Below, piece after piece: positions 46,285-56,737 of a stretch of DNA of 64,000 nucleotides. The number at the start of each line of letters is the position of its first letter. Within the stretch, counting starts at the first letter, position 1. The translations under genes were made by a program, and so were the position numbers. The DNA is from Epiperipatus broadwayi (Eukaryota; Onychophora; Udeonychophora; Euonychophora; Peripatidae): contig JAQFVV010000231.1 of assembly GCA_028023455.1 (NCBI GenBank), positions 1,317,001 to 1,381,000 of the forward strand, given 5' to 3'. The notes beneath the pieces are model-generated. The model did not search any database and had not been told where the DNA came from. It was given only the letters and a program-made list of their open reading frames with translations.

Positions 46285-46800
46285 GGTTAACAAAGCAAAC
46301 TTGTGTAGTGTCAGGATTGTCAATTATTAATTGATGGTTATCTGGCAACATCAAATGGCAAACATTATCTCTGTTTACGTAGATATCCTCTTTTAATTTC
46401 TATTCTTTATCAAATTAAAAATCCATAAAAAGTATATAACTCAACAATTACAACTTTCTAAAAAAGATTAATTATTATTTGCAGGATGTCAATGAAGATG
46501 CTAGTATTCTGCATTCTCACTTCTATAAAAATAGCTCCTTGGGTTTAAATCCATATAAGAAATTGGGTTTAAAGTGAAAAAGACTCCTTTTTATTTCACC
46601 AAACCCAAATCAAATAAGCTGTTATAGATTGATGGAGGAAACTTGCTTAGCCTCAGAACTGTTAATTACTAATTCATTTCCTGGCAACATCAAAAGGTAA
46701 AAGTCATCTCTGCTTACATGGATATAATCACTTAATTTTAATTCGTTTTCAAATTAAAAAATCCACGGAAATATACAATTCAGCATATTATGTATATACA
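46285..46800 (+). repeat. two family-G repeats, about 310 bp apart
   Basis: Copies at about 46285-46445 and 46590-46800 share AACTTGTGTAG or AACTTGCTTAG, GGCAACATCAAA and ATCTCTGTTTAC or ATCTCTGCTTAC, and a common end AAATTAAAAATCCA. Compare 28062-28262. Confidence 0.7.
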
Positions 46801-47239
46801 CAAATGGCAGCACATTTTAATAAATGGAAATTCAATTTCAAAAACTATTTAAAATTTAGTCATGACGTTTCCAAGGCAACAGTCGCCACGCAGATTGAGA
46901 TAATAGCATATACTTAGTTAATAAAAAGTCCAATCTGACATTTGATTAAAGAGTAGCATTTGACTTTTGGTTAAAAGATATCTATAACCAAAATGAACCA
47001 AAGTGATAGTTCATTTAATATTAAGAAATAGATAAAAGAGATGTAATATCTTTATCCTTTAAACATTCCATTATAACTTCAGATGATTGGTGCATAAATA
47101 AAACAGACCGATAAACAAATTTCATGCCTTACTTTCTAACAATATTAATAAATGAATATTTAAAATCATTTTAAAGAATATGTAATAGGTAGCCATACTA
47201 TTATTTGCATTTAATCTTATGAGCATTGTTTATAAATAA

Positions 47240-47405
47240 CTTCTACAGACATCACATGATCACTATCTTCCATGCTTGCTCATAACTGCTGTTAAAATAG
47301 GCAAAACTCTCTCCATACAGTAGTGCGACTCTGTCTTGCTTTGAGTGGCACTACTGTATGGAGTGTTTTGCCTATTTTAACTTCTACAGACTGTGGTTAT
47401 TTATA
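47240..47405. repeat. family-C end fragments as a short palindrome
   Basis: ACATCACATGATCACTATCT, CTGTTAAAATAGGCAAAACT and CTCTCCATACAGTAGTG are followed by their inverted forms (CACTACTGTATGGAGTG, TTTTGCCTATTTTAAC). It is the family-C unit end folded back on itself without the hammerhead. Confidence 0.75.
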
Positions 47406-48355
47406 TTTAAATTTGTATATATATACACATACATTATATATATATATATAATAAAAATGCAAAAGGAAAAACAGGACATTAGAAAGTGATACATCATACA
47501 TGTAAAATTGAATAAAAGTGCATATTCCCCAACGTTACATTTTACAGTTTTACTATTTCTAAACTTTTTTCTTACTTTTTTTTTTTGCTTAACTGTGAAT
47601 AAGTATATAAATCAGCTGAGAATATTTTAAAGCATAAATTTTAGATAGAAAAGCTTGTTCTGCATAATACATGTGTATCATTTGAACAAACTCTTCTCCT
47701 ATCTCAGCAATTTAACAGTTTTTATAAAATTGATATATTGACCAGATTAAGCCGTGTGATTCATGGATCAATAAGTTAAAAAACAATTTAACAAAAGTCA
47801 ACATTTCTCTCCGTGTGTAATTTTTCCTCAACATTATAAATATACATTCGCGAGATTTTTGAAAAAAGGTAATAACGGTTTCTTTACAGGATAGAAGAAA
47901 TATATATAAATCTAATAAGAAAAAAACACACACAACAACAATATAAATATTTCAACTTTAAACAACATGTTGTTTTAATCTTCACTATAAAAAAAAAGTA
48001 TCAATTCCATGTGCATATTTAGGGTGTACATCAGCACCTTTAATAAAGAGTATTCTTCTAGATTTTGGTGAAACACTATGATTTGTGAGTAACTAAACTC
48101 CTACTCGGATGGGGGGGGGGGCTAAACTAGTTAAATGATAGATCAAATTTTATAAGTCGAACATCGAGACAAAATTACTCATTAAAACTGATAAATATAC
48201 ACACATTCATATATATATACTATAGATTTTAATGAGCATGTACACAATTTTACAATTTATCAATAATCAATATTAAGAATGTTAACATAGGGACGGATTA
48301 AGATTTCCTTAGAATTATTTAAAGTTGTAATTATAAATTTATTTAAACGCACATT
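47406..48355. other. no feature recognised
   Basis: AT-rich sequence with a short TA tract near 47437 and a G-run at 48111-48121. Open frames here are short and featureless. Confidence 0.4.
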
Positions 48356-48556
48356 CATTACGTAAATAATATTCATTAAGGCTGTAGCCTCAATCACGTG
48401 CGTATAAAATGCGATAGTACGGACCTTTACAGGTCTTTAAACCACAAGCTTACTCTTGGAAGAAAAGAGAGTAAGCTTGTGGTTTAAAGACCTGTCGAGG
48501 TCTCTACTATCGCATTTTATACGCACGTGATTGAGGCTACAGCCTTAATGAATATT
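48345..48556. mobile_element. palindromic MITE-like foldback element
   Basis: It belongs to the same family as 30663-30832. Arms from about 48375 to 48450 and 48475 to 48550 are near-perfect inverted copies, with ATAAAATGCGATAGTACGGA on the left and CTACTATCGCATTTTATACG on the right. The centre reads AAGCTTACTCTTGGAAG. The left flank AAACGCACATTCATTACGTA corresponds, inverted, to the right flank of the 30.7 kb copy, so the element extends beyond the hairpin on one side. Confidence 0.85.
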
Positions 48557-50065
48557 AGAATTATTTAAGTAAACCAGTAAATGATAACGGACAATAAATC
48601 ATCATTCATCTGATTAAATAGATTGCCATTGATATAACAGAAGATAGTCGTTATTTACAGATTTATTCTCAAAAACATTTATTAAACTAATTAATACCTA
48701 TGTTACATTAATTATGAGATGAGTATAAATATGGATGGTACATTACAAATATGCATAATGAAAATTTACAATAATAGATAAGTTATGGGATTAACATTAT
48801 TGAGTTAAACAGGGTTAGATATTTAGTTTTTCATTGTTAACTCTATTGACCGGTCTGAAATAACTTCCATGTCTCTTGAAAAATGAACGTTGTTGCAAGG
48901 GTTTTGTATCTTTGTTTAATCTTTTTCTTGCTTTGATTAAATAGTGCGTTCTCATCCGGCTTGGGAAGTTGGTATTGTGCTTTGCACCTAACAATCCATA
49001 TGGCATAGGTGATGAAAACTGCTAGCCTGATTGTAGGAATATCTCTTCGCTGATGCATTCTTTGATATTAAGTATTTTGTAATAATCTATCTTTGCGTTA
49101 ACAAATATTATTTTTATATTCCCTAGTTTAAATGATCAGAGAAGATTGCTTGTAATTCTCTTAGTAATGTATTAGAATTCCGTAAACCAGGTGTATGATA
49201 ATAATGATGCGCTACATTGAAATCTCCATACATTATCTGTGTGTGAAATAAATATACTTCTTTAAGAAAATGAGCTTTTAAGGAGTCACTATAACAAGCT
49301 TGATTTAGCAATTTTAAATTTTATCACCATACTAATTACTAATTATCCACCCATTCTTGTAGAATACATTTCACCACGGATGAAGAATTTTGCGATAAAT
49401 ATTATAAAGATCTTGACTGTTATATGACAACATTAAAATTTTTTTTGAAGCATTCCACGTATAATTTTTTTGTTTAAATTGGCATGGATGAATGCGAGTG
49501 CATTGAAACATTAAATAAATAAAAAACAATACCCAAATGACCCCAAAAAGATTTCAATTTCATATATACATATAATAGAATACCTTCGGTGCTTCTTAGA
49601 TAAATAACATCTGAGATTAAGGCCATAACATTGTACAATAAATATTTAAAATACTCTCTAAGCAGGTATAAATCAAAATTTATCAAGAATATATAAATGG
49701 AATTACAAGAATAAACGGCTGCTTTATTCTTGGTAAATTTTAGCTTATGCTGGGTTAGAGAGTATTTTAAATATTTATTATATATCGTAACGGGTTTTAA
49801 TCTCGAATGTTAAAATATATACATAGGAAAAATGTGATTTATAACATTAGTATTTTGTTATTGTTTAAAAGCCATAAACTCACTGAACTATGCTAACTTG
49901 TTATTTAAAAAAAATAGTATGAGCTGCAGTAAGGAGTTGGCTATTAACTGGATGAGACCTTTGATCCCTCTATTAAGTCTTAAATTAACACCAGCATACC
50001 TTCTTATAGTTGAAGATATTATTAATACGTGATTAATCATAGATATTTAAATACAGATATAATTT
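48557..50065. other. no gene recognised; one small palindrome
   Basis: Minus-strand frames at 48815-49058, 49123-49311 and 49474-49686 have no domain I recognise. The palindrome at 49637-49785 is listed separately. Confidence 0.4.
49637..49785. repeat. palindrome with about 58-bp arms
   Basis: ATAAATATTTAAAATACTCT and CTAAGCAGG, then AAAATTTATCAAGAAT, recur inverted (ATTCTTGGTAAATTTT, then CTGGGTTAGAGAGTATTTTA). The roughly 30-bp centre contains CGGCTGC. It could be a single-copy MITE. Confidence 0.75.
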
Positions 50066-50069
50066 CTAT

Positions 50070-50595
50070 CCTGGAGTACAGATGTAATTATACAAGATTT
50101 GAACACAAACTTTCAAGCTACAACTGATACACATGTCCACACACATGTGCAAAAGATAAATGATCTCCAATATACATATTTCATGCTGAACCAGCATTCA
50201 TCAGTTAGTCCAGATCATTATCTTCCAATCGTATATATAATCAGTGCTCGGTTTATATTAAGATAGCAATTCTTAAAACTTTAATGGACAGGCTTCAATA
50301 TACAATAATATTGGCATCATCTAGAGGTAGGTTTGGATATTCCATCATCAGATTTCCAATGATAAGAATGGCTGAAGAATTGGAGACTGGAATAGATTGA
50401 AGTCTGCCCATTAACGTTTGAAGATTTGCTATCTTAATATAAACAGATCACTGATTATATATATATATGTGTGTGTGTGTGTGTGAAATAATGAACTGGA
50501 CAAACATGTGTGTGGTCATGTGTATCAGTTGTATGAGAAAGATTGTATAGCTGAAGGGAACTTGAAATTCTGAGTTCAAATCCTTTATGATTATT
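50070..50595. repeat. family-D foldback pair with a complete hammerhead in the left arm
   Basis: The minus-oriented left arm spans about 50070-50300 and contains the hammerhead at 50155-50222. The plus-oriented right arm spans about 50330-50595, where the hammerhead has been replaced by a (TA)n(TG)n tract and short flanks. The central sequence GATAGCAATTCTTAAAACTT and its counterpart near 50400-50440 pair. Confidence 0.8.
50155..50222 (-). ncRNA. hammerhead ribozyme (family D), complete core and extended stem I
   Basis: The minus strand reads CTGATGA (50198-50204). A perfect 6-bp stem II follows (ATGCTG/CAGCAT, loop GTT, 50183-50197), then GAAA (50179-50182). TATGTATA forms a tiny stem III (A-U, U-A, A-U) ending in A at the cleavage position, then TTGG. 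Stem I pairs CTAA with TTGG next to the core. After a GGA bulge on the 5' side it pairs TGATCT with AGATCA and continues through GATAA with TTATC around one bulged T. All conserved core residues are present. An internal bulge in a long stem I is typical of natural hammerheads. The near-palindromic ATATGTAT suggests stem III forms between two RNAs. Confidence 0.78.
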
Positions 50596-51765
50596 CATAG
50601 AGTAAATGATATGAATAGGCTGCTCCAACATGCAGCTATTCTGCATGATGAGTTTACTACCTTTTTGTCTATAAATTTAAAATCAAAAACATATCATAGT
50701 TTTTCTTTTCAGTCGTAAAAAAATATTACAGGAGTTTCTTAAAGGAATGATGAATCTGGGTAAATGAACTTTTTCTTTTTTTAATATTTTTTTATAATCA
50801 TGACAGCCAAAATTAATTTGTGGTCTTTATTCCCAAGAGGATATTATAAAGTCAACAATTTAAAATTCTTACAATGAAAAAAATACTAAATACAAATAGA
50901 CATGGAAACATGCAAAATGAAGTTAAAATTGGATTACATTTTGACTAATAGAAAATATGTATTTCAAGATTATAATGTTATTTACACATTCAACAATGTA
51001 AGATAAAAGTTGATGCAAAACTAAAAAAATTAAAATTATTTTAAAAAAGGGTGTTAATTAACTGTTTCACAAAAGTAAGCTGTGATAGTACTAATATATT
51101 TGATATTATAGGTGGCGCAATGGTGCTGTGATCACTACTTTCTAAATTATTTTAAAGCATTGTATATGTTAAATAACAGCTGTGTGATGGGTTGCAGCAA
51201 TTCTTTTTAAGAAGGTTCCATTTTTAATGTCAGCATTATACAAACCTTTATGGACCTTTGTCTGTGATTGACAGCACATTCTAGTGTTCTGACAAAGCTA
51301 CGAAAGAGGTGGCAATTTGTGATTGGCTGATGCTTTAGATTTATTTCCTCTGCAACTAAATTACACACATATGATTTTCAATAATTATTATTGATTATGA
51401 TGCAATATTTTTGTAAAAGACTTATTATTTGTCTTTGAAACATTTTATTTTTTTAAAAAAACAGCTCTTACAAAATATAAGAAGTATGTTAGAAAAGCCA
51501 TTAGAGACTTAAAAAAAATTGTTTTGGTAACAACTGTATGTAAAATATTTTAATAACAATAACTTATTAATTTTTGGAATAATTTTGTTTCTTTGATGAT
51601 AACTAATTCTGAATATATCATCTTTTAATAATAAAAAATTCTAATATTTAATATTTAATTCTTTTAACTTTTTGTGAATAGATATCATGAAGCCTAAAAC
51701 AATGTTTGCCTTTGTTATCAGTAAATCTGTCAGTTAGATATTTATTTTTCACAATTTTAAAATAT
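50596..51765. other. no gene recognised
   Basis: AT-rich sequence. The minus-strand frame at 51648-51881 runs into the family-D repeat and is featureless. Confidence 0.4.
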
Positions 51766-51769
51766 ATAT

Positions 51770-52365
51770 AGGATATATGAGCACAGATTTTCACATGATC
51801 CACCACTCTCCATTGTATCTCATAATCCTGATACACTTGAACACATATATGTTGAAAAGATAAATAATCACCAATATACATATTTCATGCTAAACCAGCA
51901 ATCATCAGTTGTCCCAGATTATCATCTCTACACATATATGCTGTAAGTGCTCAGATACATATTAAGATAGCCAATGTTCATACTTTAAGGGGCAGACTTC
52001 AATCCACTCCACATTCTAACTCTTCATCTGACCAACCAATTGAAAATCTGATGATGGAATGCTCAAAGGCCACCCTGAGGCTGAGATTCTTATCACACCC
52101 ATGTTGACCTAAGGTCAATCTAACCCCTCATGTACAGGACATAATCCATTTTAATACATATACAAGGAATGGGCAGACATCTTTACTATGTAATAACTGA
52201 AGCACAGGCTTATTATATATTTGTGTCTATATATGTAATATATAGGATACATGAGCACAGACTTTCACACGACCCACCACTCTCCACTCTATTTCATAAC
52301 ACTGATTCACTTGAACACATATATGTTGAAAACATAAATAACCACCAATATACGTATTAATTTTT
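51770..52365 (-). mobile_element. family-D hammerhead repeats, 1.3 head-to-tail units
   Basis: On the minus strand a partial unit (52365-52230) runs directly into a full unit (52230-51770). ATGAGCACAGATTTTCACA at 51778 and ATGAGCACAGACTTTCACA at 52252 mark equivalent points about 474 bp apart. The predicted hammerhead cleavage sites at 51874/51875 and 52348/52349 are 474 bp apart too. The unit has AGATGTCTGCCCATTCCTTG, GGGGTTAGATTGACCTTAGG, a CTGATGATGGAATG phrase and GGCTATCTTAATAT, and no reading frame. The plus-strand frame at 52169-52360 is incidental. Confidence 0.78.
51859..51926 (-). ncRNA. hammerhead ribozyme (family D), complete core boxes
   Basis: Minus strand: CTGATGA, then TTGCTG/TAGCAT stem II with loop GTT (the pair nearest the core is U-U, one G-U). 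GAAA, TATGTATA and TTGG follow. Stem I pairs ATAATC with GATTAT. The copy at 50155-50222 has G-C where this one has A-U, a compensatory double change that supports the helix. Confidence 0.7.
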
Positions 52366-52835
52366 CATGTTTTAGAATTTTAACTATTAGAATTAAATAT
52401 TTATAATATAGTTTATAAATAAATGTTAAAAAAGAATTAATTGCATAAAAAAGTCAAATATAGCATCATAGTAAAAATTTTCATTGCTAAAGTCTATTCA
52501 AAAATTTGGGGGTCAGATTGACACTGAAAGAAATTAATAGGTGATATTCTTAATCTTCACAAACACATCAATGGTTTGGAATATACATTAAACTGTAAGG
52601 AAATCAATAAGAAGATAATTGATACATTATTAAGAACTACAATAAGTGTAGCTAGCTTAAAATAGCAGTAATTGTTAAGTAAATTTCCGATTGACACAAG
52701 ATAATGTATGAAGAAAAGAAACATATCAAAGTGTATATAAAATGACCCATTAAGAATTGCCTATCTAGAATTTTCTAAAATGGATATTAAAAAAAAATAA
52801 TGATATAAGAAAATATAACCACTAATTAGTAAGAA
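52366..52835. other. no feature recognised
   Basis: AT-rich sequence possibly containing eroded LINE upstream sequence, but no motif I can defend. Confidence 0.35.
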
Positions 52836-52839
52836 AAGA

Positions 52840-54112
52840 TATAGAAAAGAATGTAAGTTTCAAAAGTGTAAGATGTTTTGCAACTGAAAAAAAATGTTAT
52901 TTCTACAATAAGATAAAAAGATGAAAGTGTTATGCAAAAGAGAAATGATATTAAAAAATATATGAAAGAAATTTATAAAAAATTATATAATAATGAAGAA
53001 CAAGATAACAAGGAATCTCCTATAGTTATTACATCTTCTAAATTGCCCAACATTGTTAATGAAGTGGTGAGATATGCAATTAGATCTAGTAGAAAAGTTC
53101 CCCAAAATTATGGAATTATAAATGATATCTTAAAAGAAGCAGGCTAAGAAATGATGAACCTGTTGGCAAAGTTACAGAACAAGCATCTAAATGATAACTG
53201 AAAGAATGCTGTAATAATATTGATATTTAATGAAAGTCATAAAGAATATATTAGAAATTACTGATCTATCAATCTTCTATTAGTCTCATACAAAATATTT
53301 ACCAAGATATTTACAACATGACTAGAGCAAGCTTTTTTTTCACTGGGAAGTGAACCCAAGCCAGCTACTTGGAAGACAGCTATGCTAACCATTAGACTAT
53401 CAATGCTTGACTAGAGCAAGCTTTGTAATTTAGCCAACAAAAAAAAAAAACAAGCTGAATAGAAAAGTGGTTTCATATAGTGGAGCATATCCAAGTACTG
53501 AGAGAAGTTATAAGGAAAAAACGATGAAAATAAATTGTCACTATGGTTTGTATTTGTAGATGATGAAAAAGCATATTATTCTAAATGCATTTCTATGATG
53601 ATTAAAGTATTGGATTATCAAGCTATAGACTCAGGGCATTGACACATTCTGAAGAATATTAAAATGCAAAAGCAATAATTAGATTACATGGGAATACTAA
53701 AAAGATTAATGCTGAGTATGATATACAACCAGGGCGATTCCATATTTTCAAAAATTCTTACAACAGTATTGGATAAAGCATTTTGTGGATTAAATTGGGA
53801 AGCTAAGAGAAGAAAAGTAAATGGAAATTATTCCAAGTCAAACAGGTGTTACTGACATTGAAAAAATTAAAAGACTGATGTGGAATTGGGCTGGACATAT
53901 TGCAAGAAGAGATGATAATAGATGGACAATTTAAATCTTAAACTGGATTCCAAGAGATTGTAAAAGACCCAGAAAGATACCACATGTGAGATGGATGGAT
54001 GAAATAAAAAAATGTGCAGAGGTGATGTGGAGAAGAGAAGCTAAAGATCAGAGAAGATGGATTGAACTTGGAGAGACCTTCATCCTGCAGTGGATTGATA
54101 ATTGATGATGAT
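52840..54112 (+). pseudogene. RTE-type LINE, decayed, internally deleted
   Basis: In shifting frames it encodes IKKYMKEIYKKLYNNEE and a VVRYAIRSSRKVPQNYGIIN segment ending ILKEAG (52932-53145), both typical of the region before the RTE reverse transcriptase core. Then NAVIILIF, LLLVSYKIFTKIF near 53275-53320, a FVDDEKAY box near 53560, and finally RLMWNWAGHIARRDDNRW, RPRKIPHVRWMDEIKK and a RRWIELGETFILQW end at 53870-54095. A deletion joins the reverse transcriptase middle to the C terminus near 53840. A TGATGATGATGG tail follows. A tRNA-Gly retrocopy interrupts it at 53336-53407. Confidence 0.82.
53319..53424 (-). mobile_element. tRNA-Gly(TCC)-derived retrocopy with A-tail and perfect 17-bp target duplication
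   Basis: Minus strand: GCATTGATAGTCTAATGG (A box), an anticodon arm CTGTCTTCCAAGTAG with TCC in the loop (53371-53373), and GGGTTCACTTCCC (B box), followed directly by an A-tail of at least five bases. The body looks like a mutated tRNA-Gly with little or no extra SINE sequence. TGACTAGAGCAAGCTTT flanks it at 53319-53335 and 53408-53424, so it inserted into the LINE by target-primed reverse transcription. Confidence 0.88.
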
Positions 54113-54367
54113 GGTCACTTTTTCAAATAAAGCTTCAGAGCTTTAAATATGTTGCAAAAATTATCAAATGAAAATAAGAAAGTAACACTAAAGATAAATG
54201 CTAAAAACAGTAAATTAATATTCAATGGATTTTCTCATCAAAAAACGATACAAATAATTATGAATTAAAAGAAGTTAATGACTGCAATTATATTGATGAA
54301 ATTAGTAATATAGATGGAAACGTACTGGTTGAAATGAATTATAGAATTAAACTATGTACTTGAAAAG

Positions 54368-54715
54368 TAAAAAAAAAATCAAATCATACATCAGGTGACT
54401 TAATTTAATAAGATTGTATTACAAATGTAATATAATGGGCATGCTAATAGCTCTAAATAACCTTTACCAATAAATGTTGCAAGAGAACAATAAAATCTCT
54501 ATCTAGAATTATCCCTATCCTCAAACCAGTTTCAAGCTACTGGCTTTCTTCAGTGAAGTGCTAGGACATTCAGATACTAGATCTAAAATACCAGCTCAAG
54601 CTCAGCATTTATCTAATACTTTACCAGTTTGGAGATAGGGATTTTAAATGCTTTCTCTTATGGCATTTATCAGAAAGGCATATTTAGAGCTATTAGCAAG
54701 CTGATGGTATTATAT
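54368..54715 (-). mobile_element. family-B hammerhead repeat inserted in a LINE
   Basis: The insertion separates LINE motifs that are contiguous in the 11.5-12.2 kb copy. TTGAAAAG flanks it at 54360-54367 and 54716-54723, a likely 8-bp target duplication. The plus-strand left edge is A-rich (TAAAAAAAAAA). The repeat shares TTTAGATCTAGTATCTGAA (minus strand) and the downstream CATTTGTAATACAA, TTATTAAATTAAGT and TATGATTTGATT phrases with 16.5-16.65 kb. Confidence 0.75.
54519..54558 (-). ncRNA. hammerhead ribozyme (family B), complete core
   Basis: Minus strand: CTTCA pairs with TGAGG for stem I. CTGAAGA (54547-54553) satisfies CUGANGA. Stem II is a perfect AAGC/GCTT with loop CAGTA. GAAA follows, then C, TG, G, T, giving a two-pair stem III, and GTT is the cleavage triplet, where any base except G is allowed at the last position. 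Stem I differs from the family-C version at positions that still pair (U-A for U-G, U-G for C-G). Confidence 0.68.
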
Positions 54716-55139
54716 TTGAAAAGGAAGGTTATTAGAAAATTATTTTATCAGTTTTTCCTTATGGATCTCAGACTTGAACATTTGGGGCAATGTATATTAG
54801 GAGTAACAAAAATGATCCAAAATAAAATACTTGGATGAGAGAACAAACAGGTACCATTTATGGCATTGAAAGAATTAAACTGAAAAGAAGTTGGGTTGGA
54901 CATATTACTGAAATAGATGATAACTTTATCGACAGTTAAAGCATTAAAATGAATCTCAAGAGATTGCAAAAGATTTAGGAAGAAACCAAATATGAGCTAG
55001 TTGCATGAAATAAGAAAGTCTGTTGGTATATTGTAAAAAAAGGAAAGGGTTAGGGACTGAACAGAAAATGGATTAAATTCAGAGAAATCATTCTGCAGTG
55101 GACCAATAATAACAGTTGAAAATAACAATGATGATGAAA

Positions 55140-55740
55140 AATTGCTTGGAATGATATGCTATGGGTGTATGAGGTTCATTCAATTTATAAAAGTGAGTTG
55201 TTGTTTTTTTTTTAAAAAAAAACCCTTTATCTAATGTAGAAATTGTGTTTGTTTCTTTATTGGGTCAAAATCTTGTAATTGATATTTAATATACTTCTAT
55301 TGAACAAATTTCCTTCAAATTTTGTACATGTGTTAATGACAATACAATATTTTAGACTTATCCAGCTAGTTATAGAATCTAACATGTGTTGACAGGTTGA
55401 AAATGTTAAACTGCATTGACATCAGTTTAGTAAGTTTTCAGTGATACATAATACATGGTGGTATGTTTTTTTAAATATTCACTTTCATTGAATTTCATGA
55501 CTAATTCATCAAAAAGCGTTTACAGTTAATTAATACAAAAAAAAAAAAACAAAGAATTGAAATATAAAATCTTAAATTTTTCTTGACAGTTTAATTAAAA
55601 TTAGTTTTTTTTTTCTAAAAAAAAAAAACAAAAAAAAACACTGCCTTCATGAACACAAAACATTTGTAAACAACTTATCACGAGCTGATTTTATTTCAAA
55701 TACTAGAAACATAGCAACATTGCTTCCATTCTCGGATTTA
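55140..55740. other. no feature recognised
   Basis: AT-rich sequence with several A- and T-runs (55208-55222, 55540-55551, 55606-55640). No gene seen. Confidence 0.4.
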
Positions 55741-55744
55741 AACC

Positions 55745-56085
55745 TGAATATGAATACACAGAGGCTAAACTCTCCAGACAATAGTGACACTCAGTGCAAG
55801 CCAGAATAATCAATGGATGCAAGGTTAGTGCACAAATCCCTATCTAGTGCCTTCTCACCTAATATCCCAGACTGGTTTCTAGCTTGTAGCTGCTGAAAGC
55901 CATAAAAGAAACTAGGTTGGGGATATTGGATGAGTAGGCACTAGATAGAGATTTTACGCACAAACTTTCTTGCATCCATTGATTACTCTGACTTGCACTT
56001 AGTAGCACTACTGTATGGAGAGTTAAGCCTCTGTGTACACAGCTTGTAAGTATAAAAAATGGTAATCATGTGGCGTTTAGTTGCT
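55745..56085. repeat. family-C foldback pair
   Basis: The minus-oriented left part (55745-55890: AGAGGCTAAACTCTCCAGAC, ATAATCAATGGATGCAAGG, CTAATATCCCAGACTGGTTT) meets the plus-oriented right part (55888-56085: GAAAGCCATAAAAGAAACTA, GGGGATATTGGATGAGTAGG, TATGGAGAGTTAAGCCTCTG) at the hammerhead. Each side keeps only part of the motif: GCTGAAAGCCATAAAAGAAAC lacks a proper stem II. Confidence 0.75.
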
Positions 56086-56369
56086 GAATATGAATAGTTA
56101 TAAAAAGACCATTATAAATATCTCCATACTAATAATTAAAAAAACACTTTTATTTGTACATTAATAATGCATTATTAATTATCAATTTAAATAAAAGTAT
56201 GTTTTTATTAAATATTTTGTAATACTTATATTTTTTTTTACTTTATTGAGAAATCTTTAATTCTTGTGTTTATCACTAAGATAAACAACTGCACATGAAA
56301 ATTTATTATTATTACATAAATCCTCCAAATGATGTTAAATGTGTACTCAAGTCATTAATCTTGTATAAA

Positions 56370-56424
56370 GATTTGTAGAAGTCCCTACTGTCATATCTAG
56401 GTGCATAGTCTTAAAGTTATAGCC

Positions 56425-56471
<47 letters not shown>

Positions 56472-56510
56472 CTTATGTAATGAGTATGTGCTCAACAAAT
56501 TATTAATTAC
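56370..56510 (+). mobile_element. single-arm copy of the MITE family, expanded by (TA)n
   Basis: GTAGAAGTCCCTACTGTCAT and GTTATAGCCTTAATATA correspond to one hairpin arm of the elements at 30.7 and 48.4 kb. After a TA tract (56430-56470) the family flank TTACTTATGTAATGAGTATG follows. The other arm is missing. Confidence 0.65.
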
Positions 56511-56737
56511 AACATATAATTTGTGAGATTAGCTTGAAATAGATCATTATCATAATGTTTACACTAGTATTTCAAATCTGTTCCATAAAACTATAGATGA
56601 AAAAACAAAAACAAAATAATGAATAATATTTCTATAGTGTAATTTTCACTACATCACTCTCAAGCAACATAAGGACTGTTTTTCATGCACTTATAACACC
56701 TTGTGAAGGGGTGTAATCAAAAACATATGAACTAAGA

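Larger units (their letters stand above)
54120..55130 (+). pseudogene. second RTE-type LINE fragment, split by a family-B repeat
   Basis: The first part (54120-54360) has LQKLSNENKKVTLKINAKN-like sequence with a YIDEISNIDGN region and an EMNYRIKL box. After the inserted repeat, 54724-54840 carries the counterpart of VLPVLTYGSETW, heavily mutated, and 54840-55110 the C-terminal WVGHITEIDDN-like box, the RDCKRF-like stretch and a KWIKFREIILQW end, then ATGATGATG. Many stops are present. The open frames at 54629-54838 and 54748-54969 are incidental. Confidence 0.75.
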
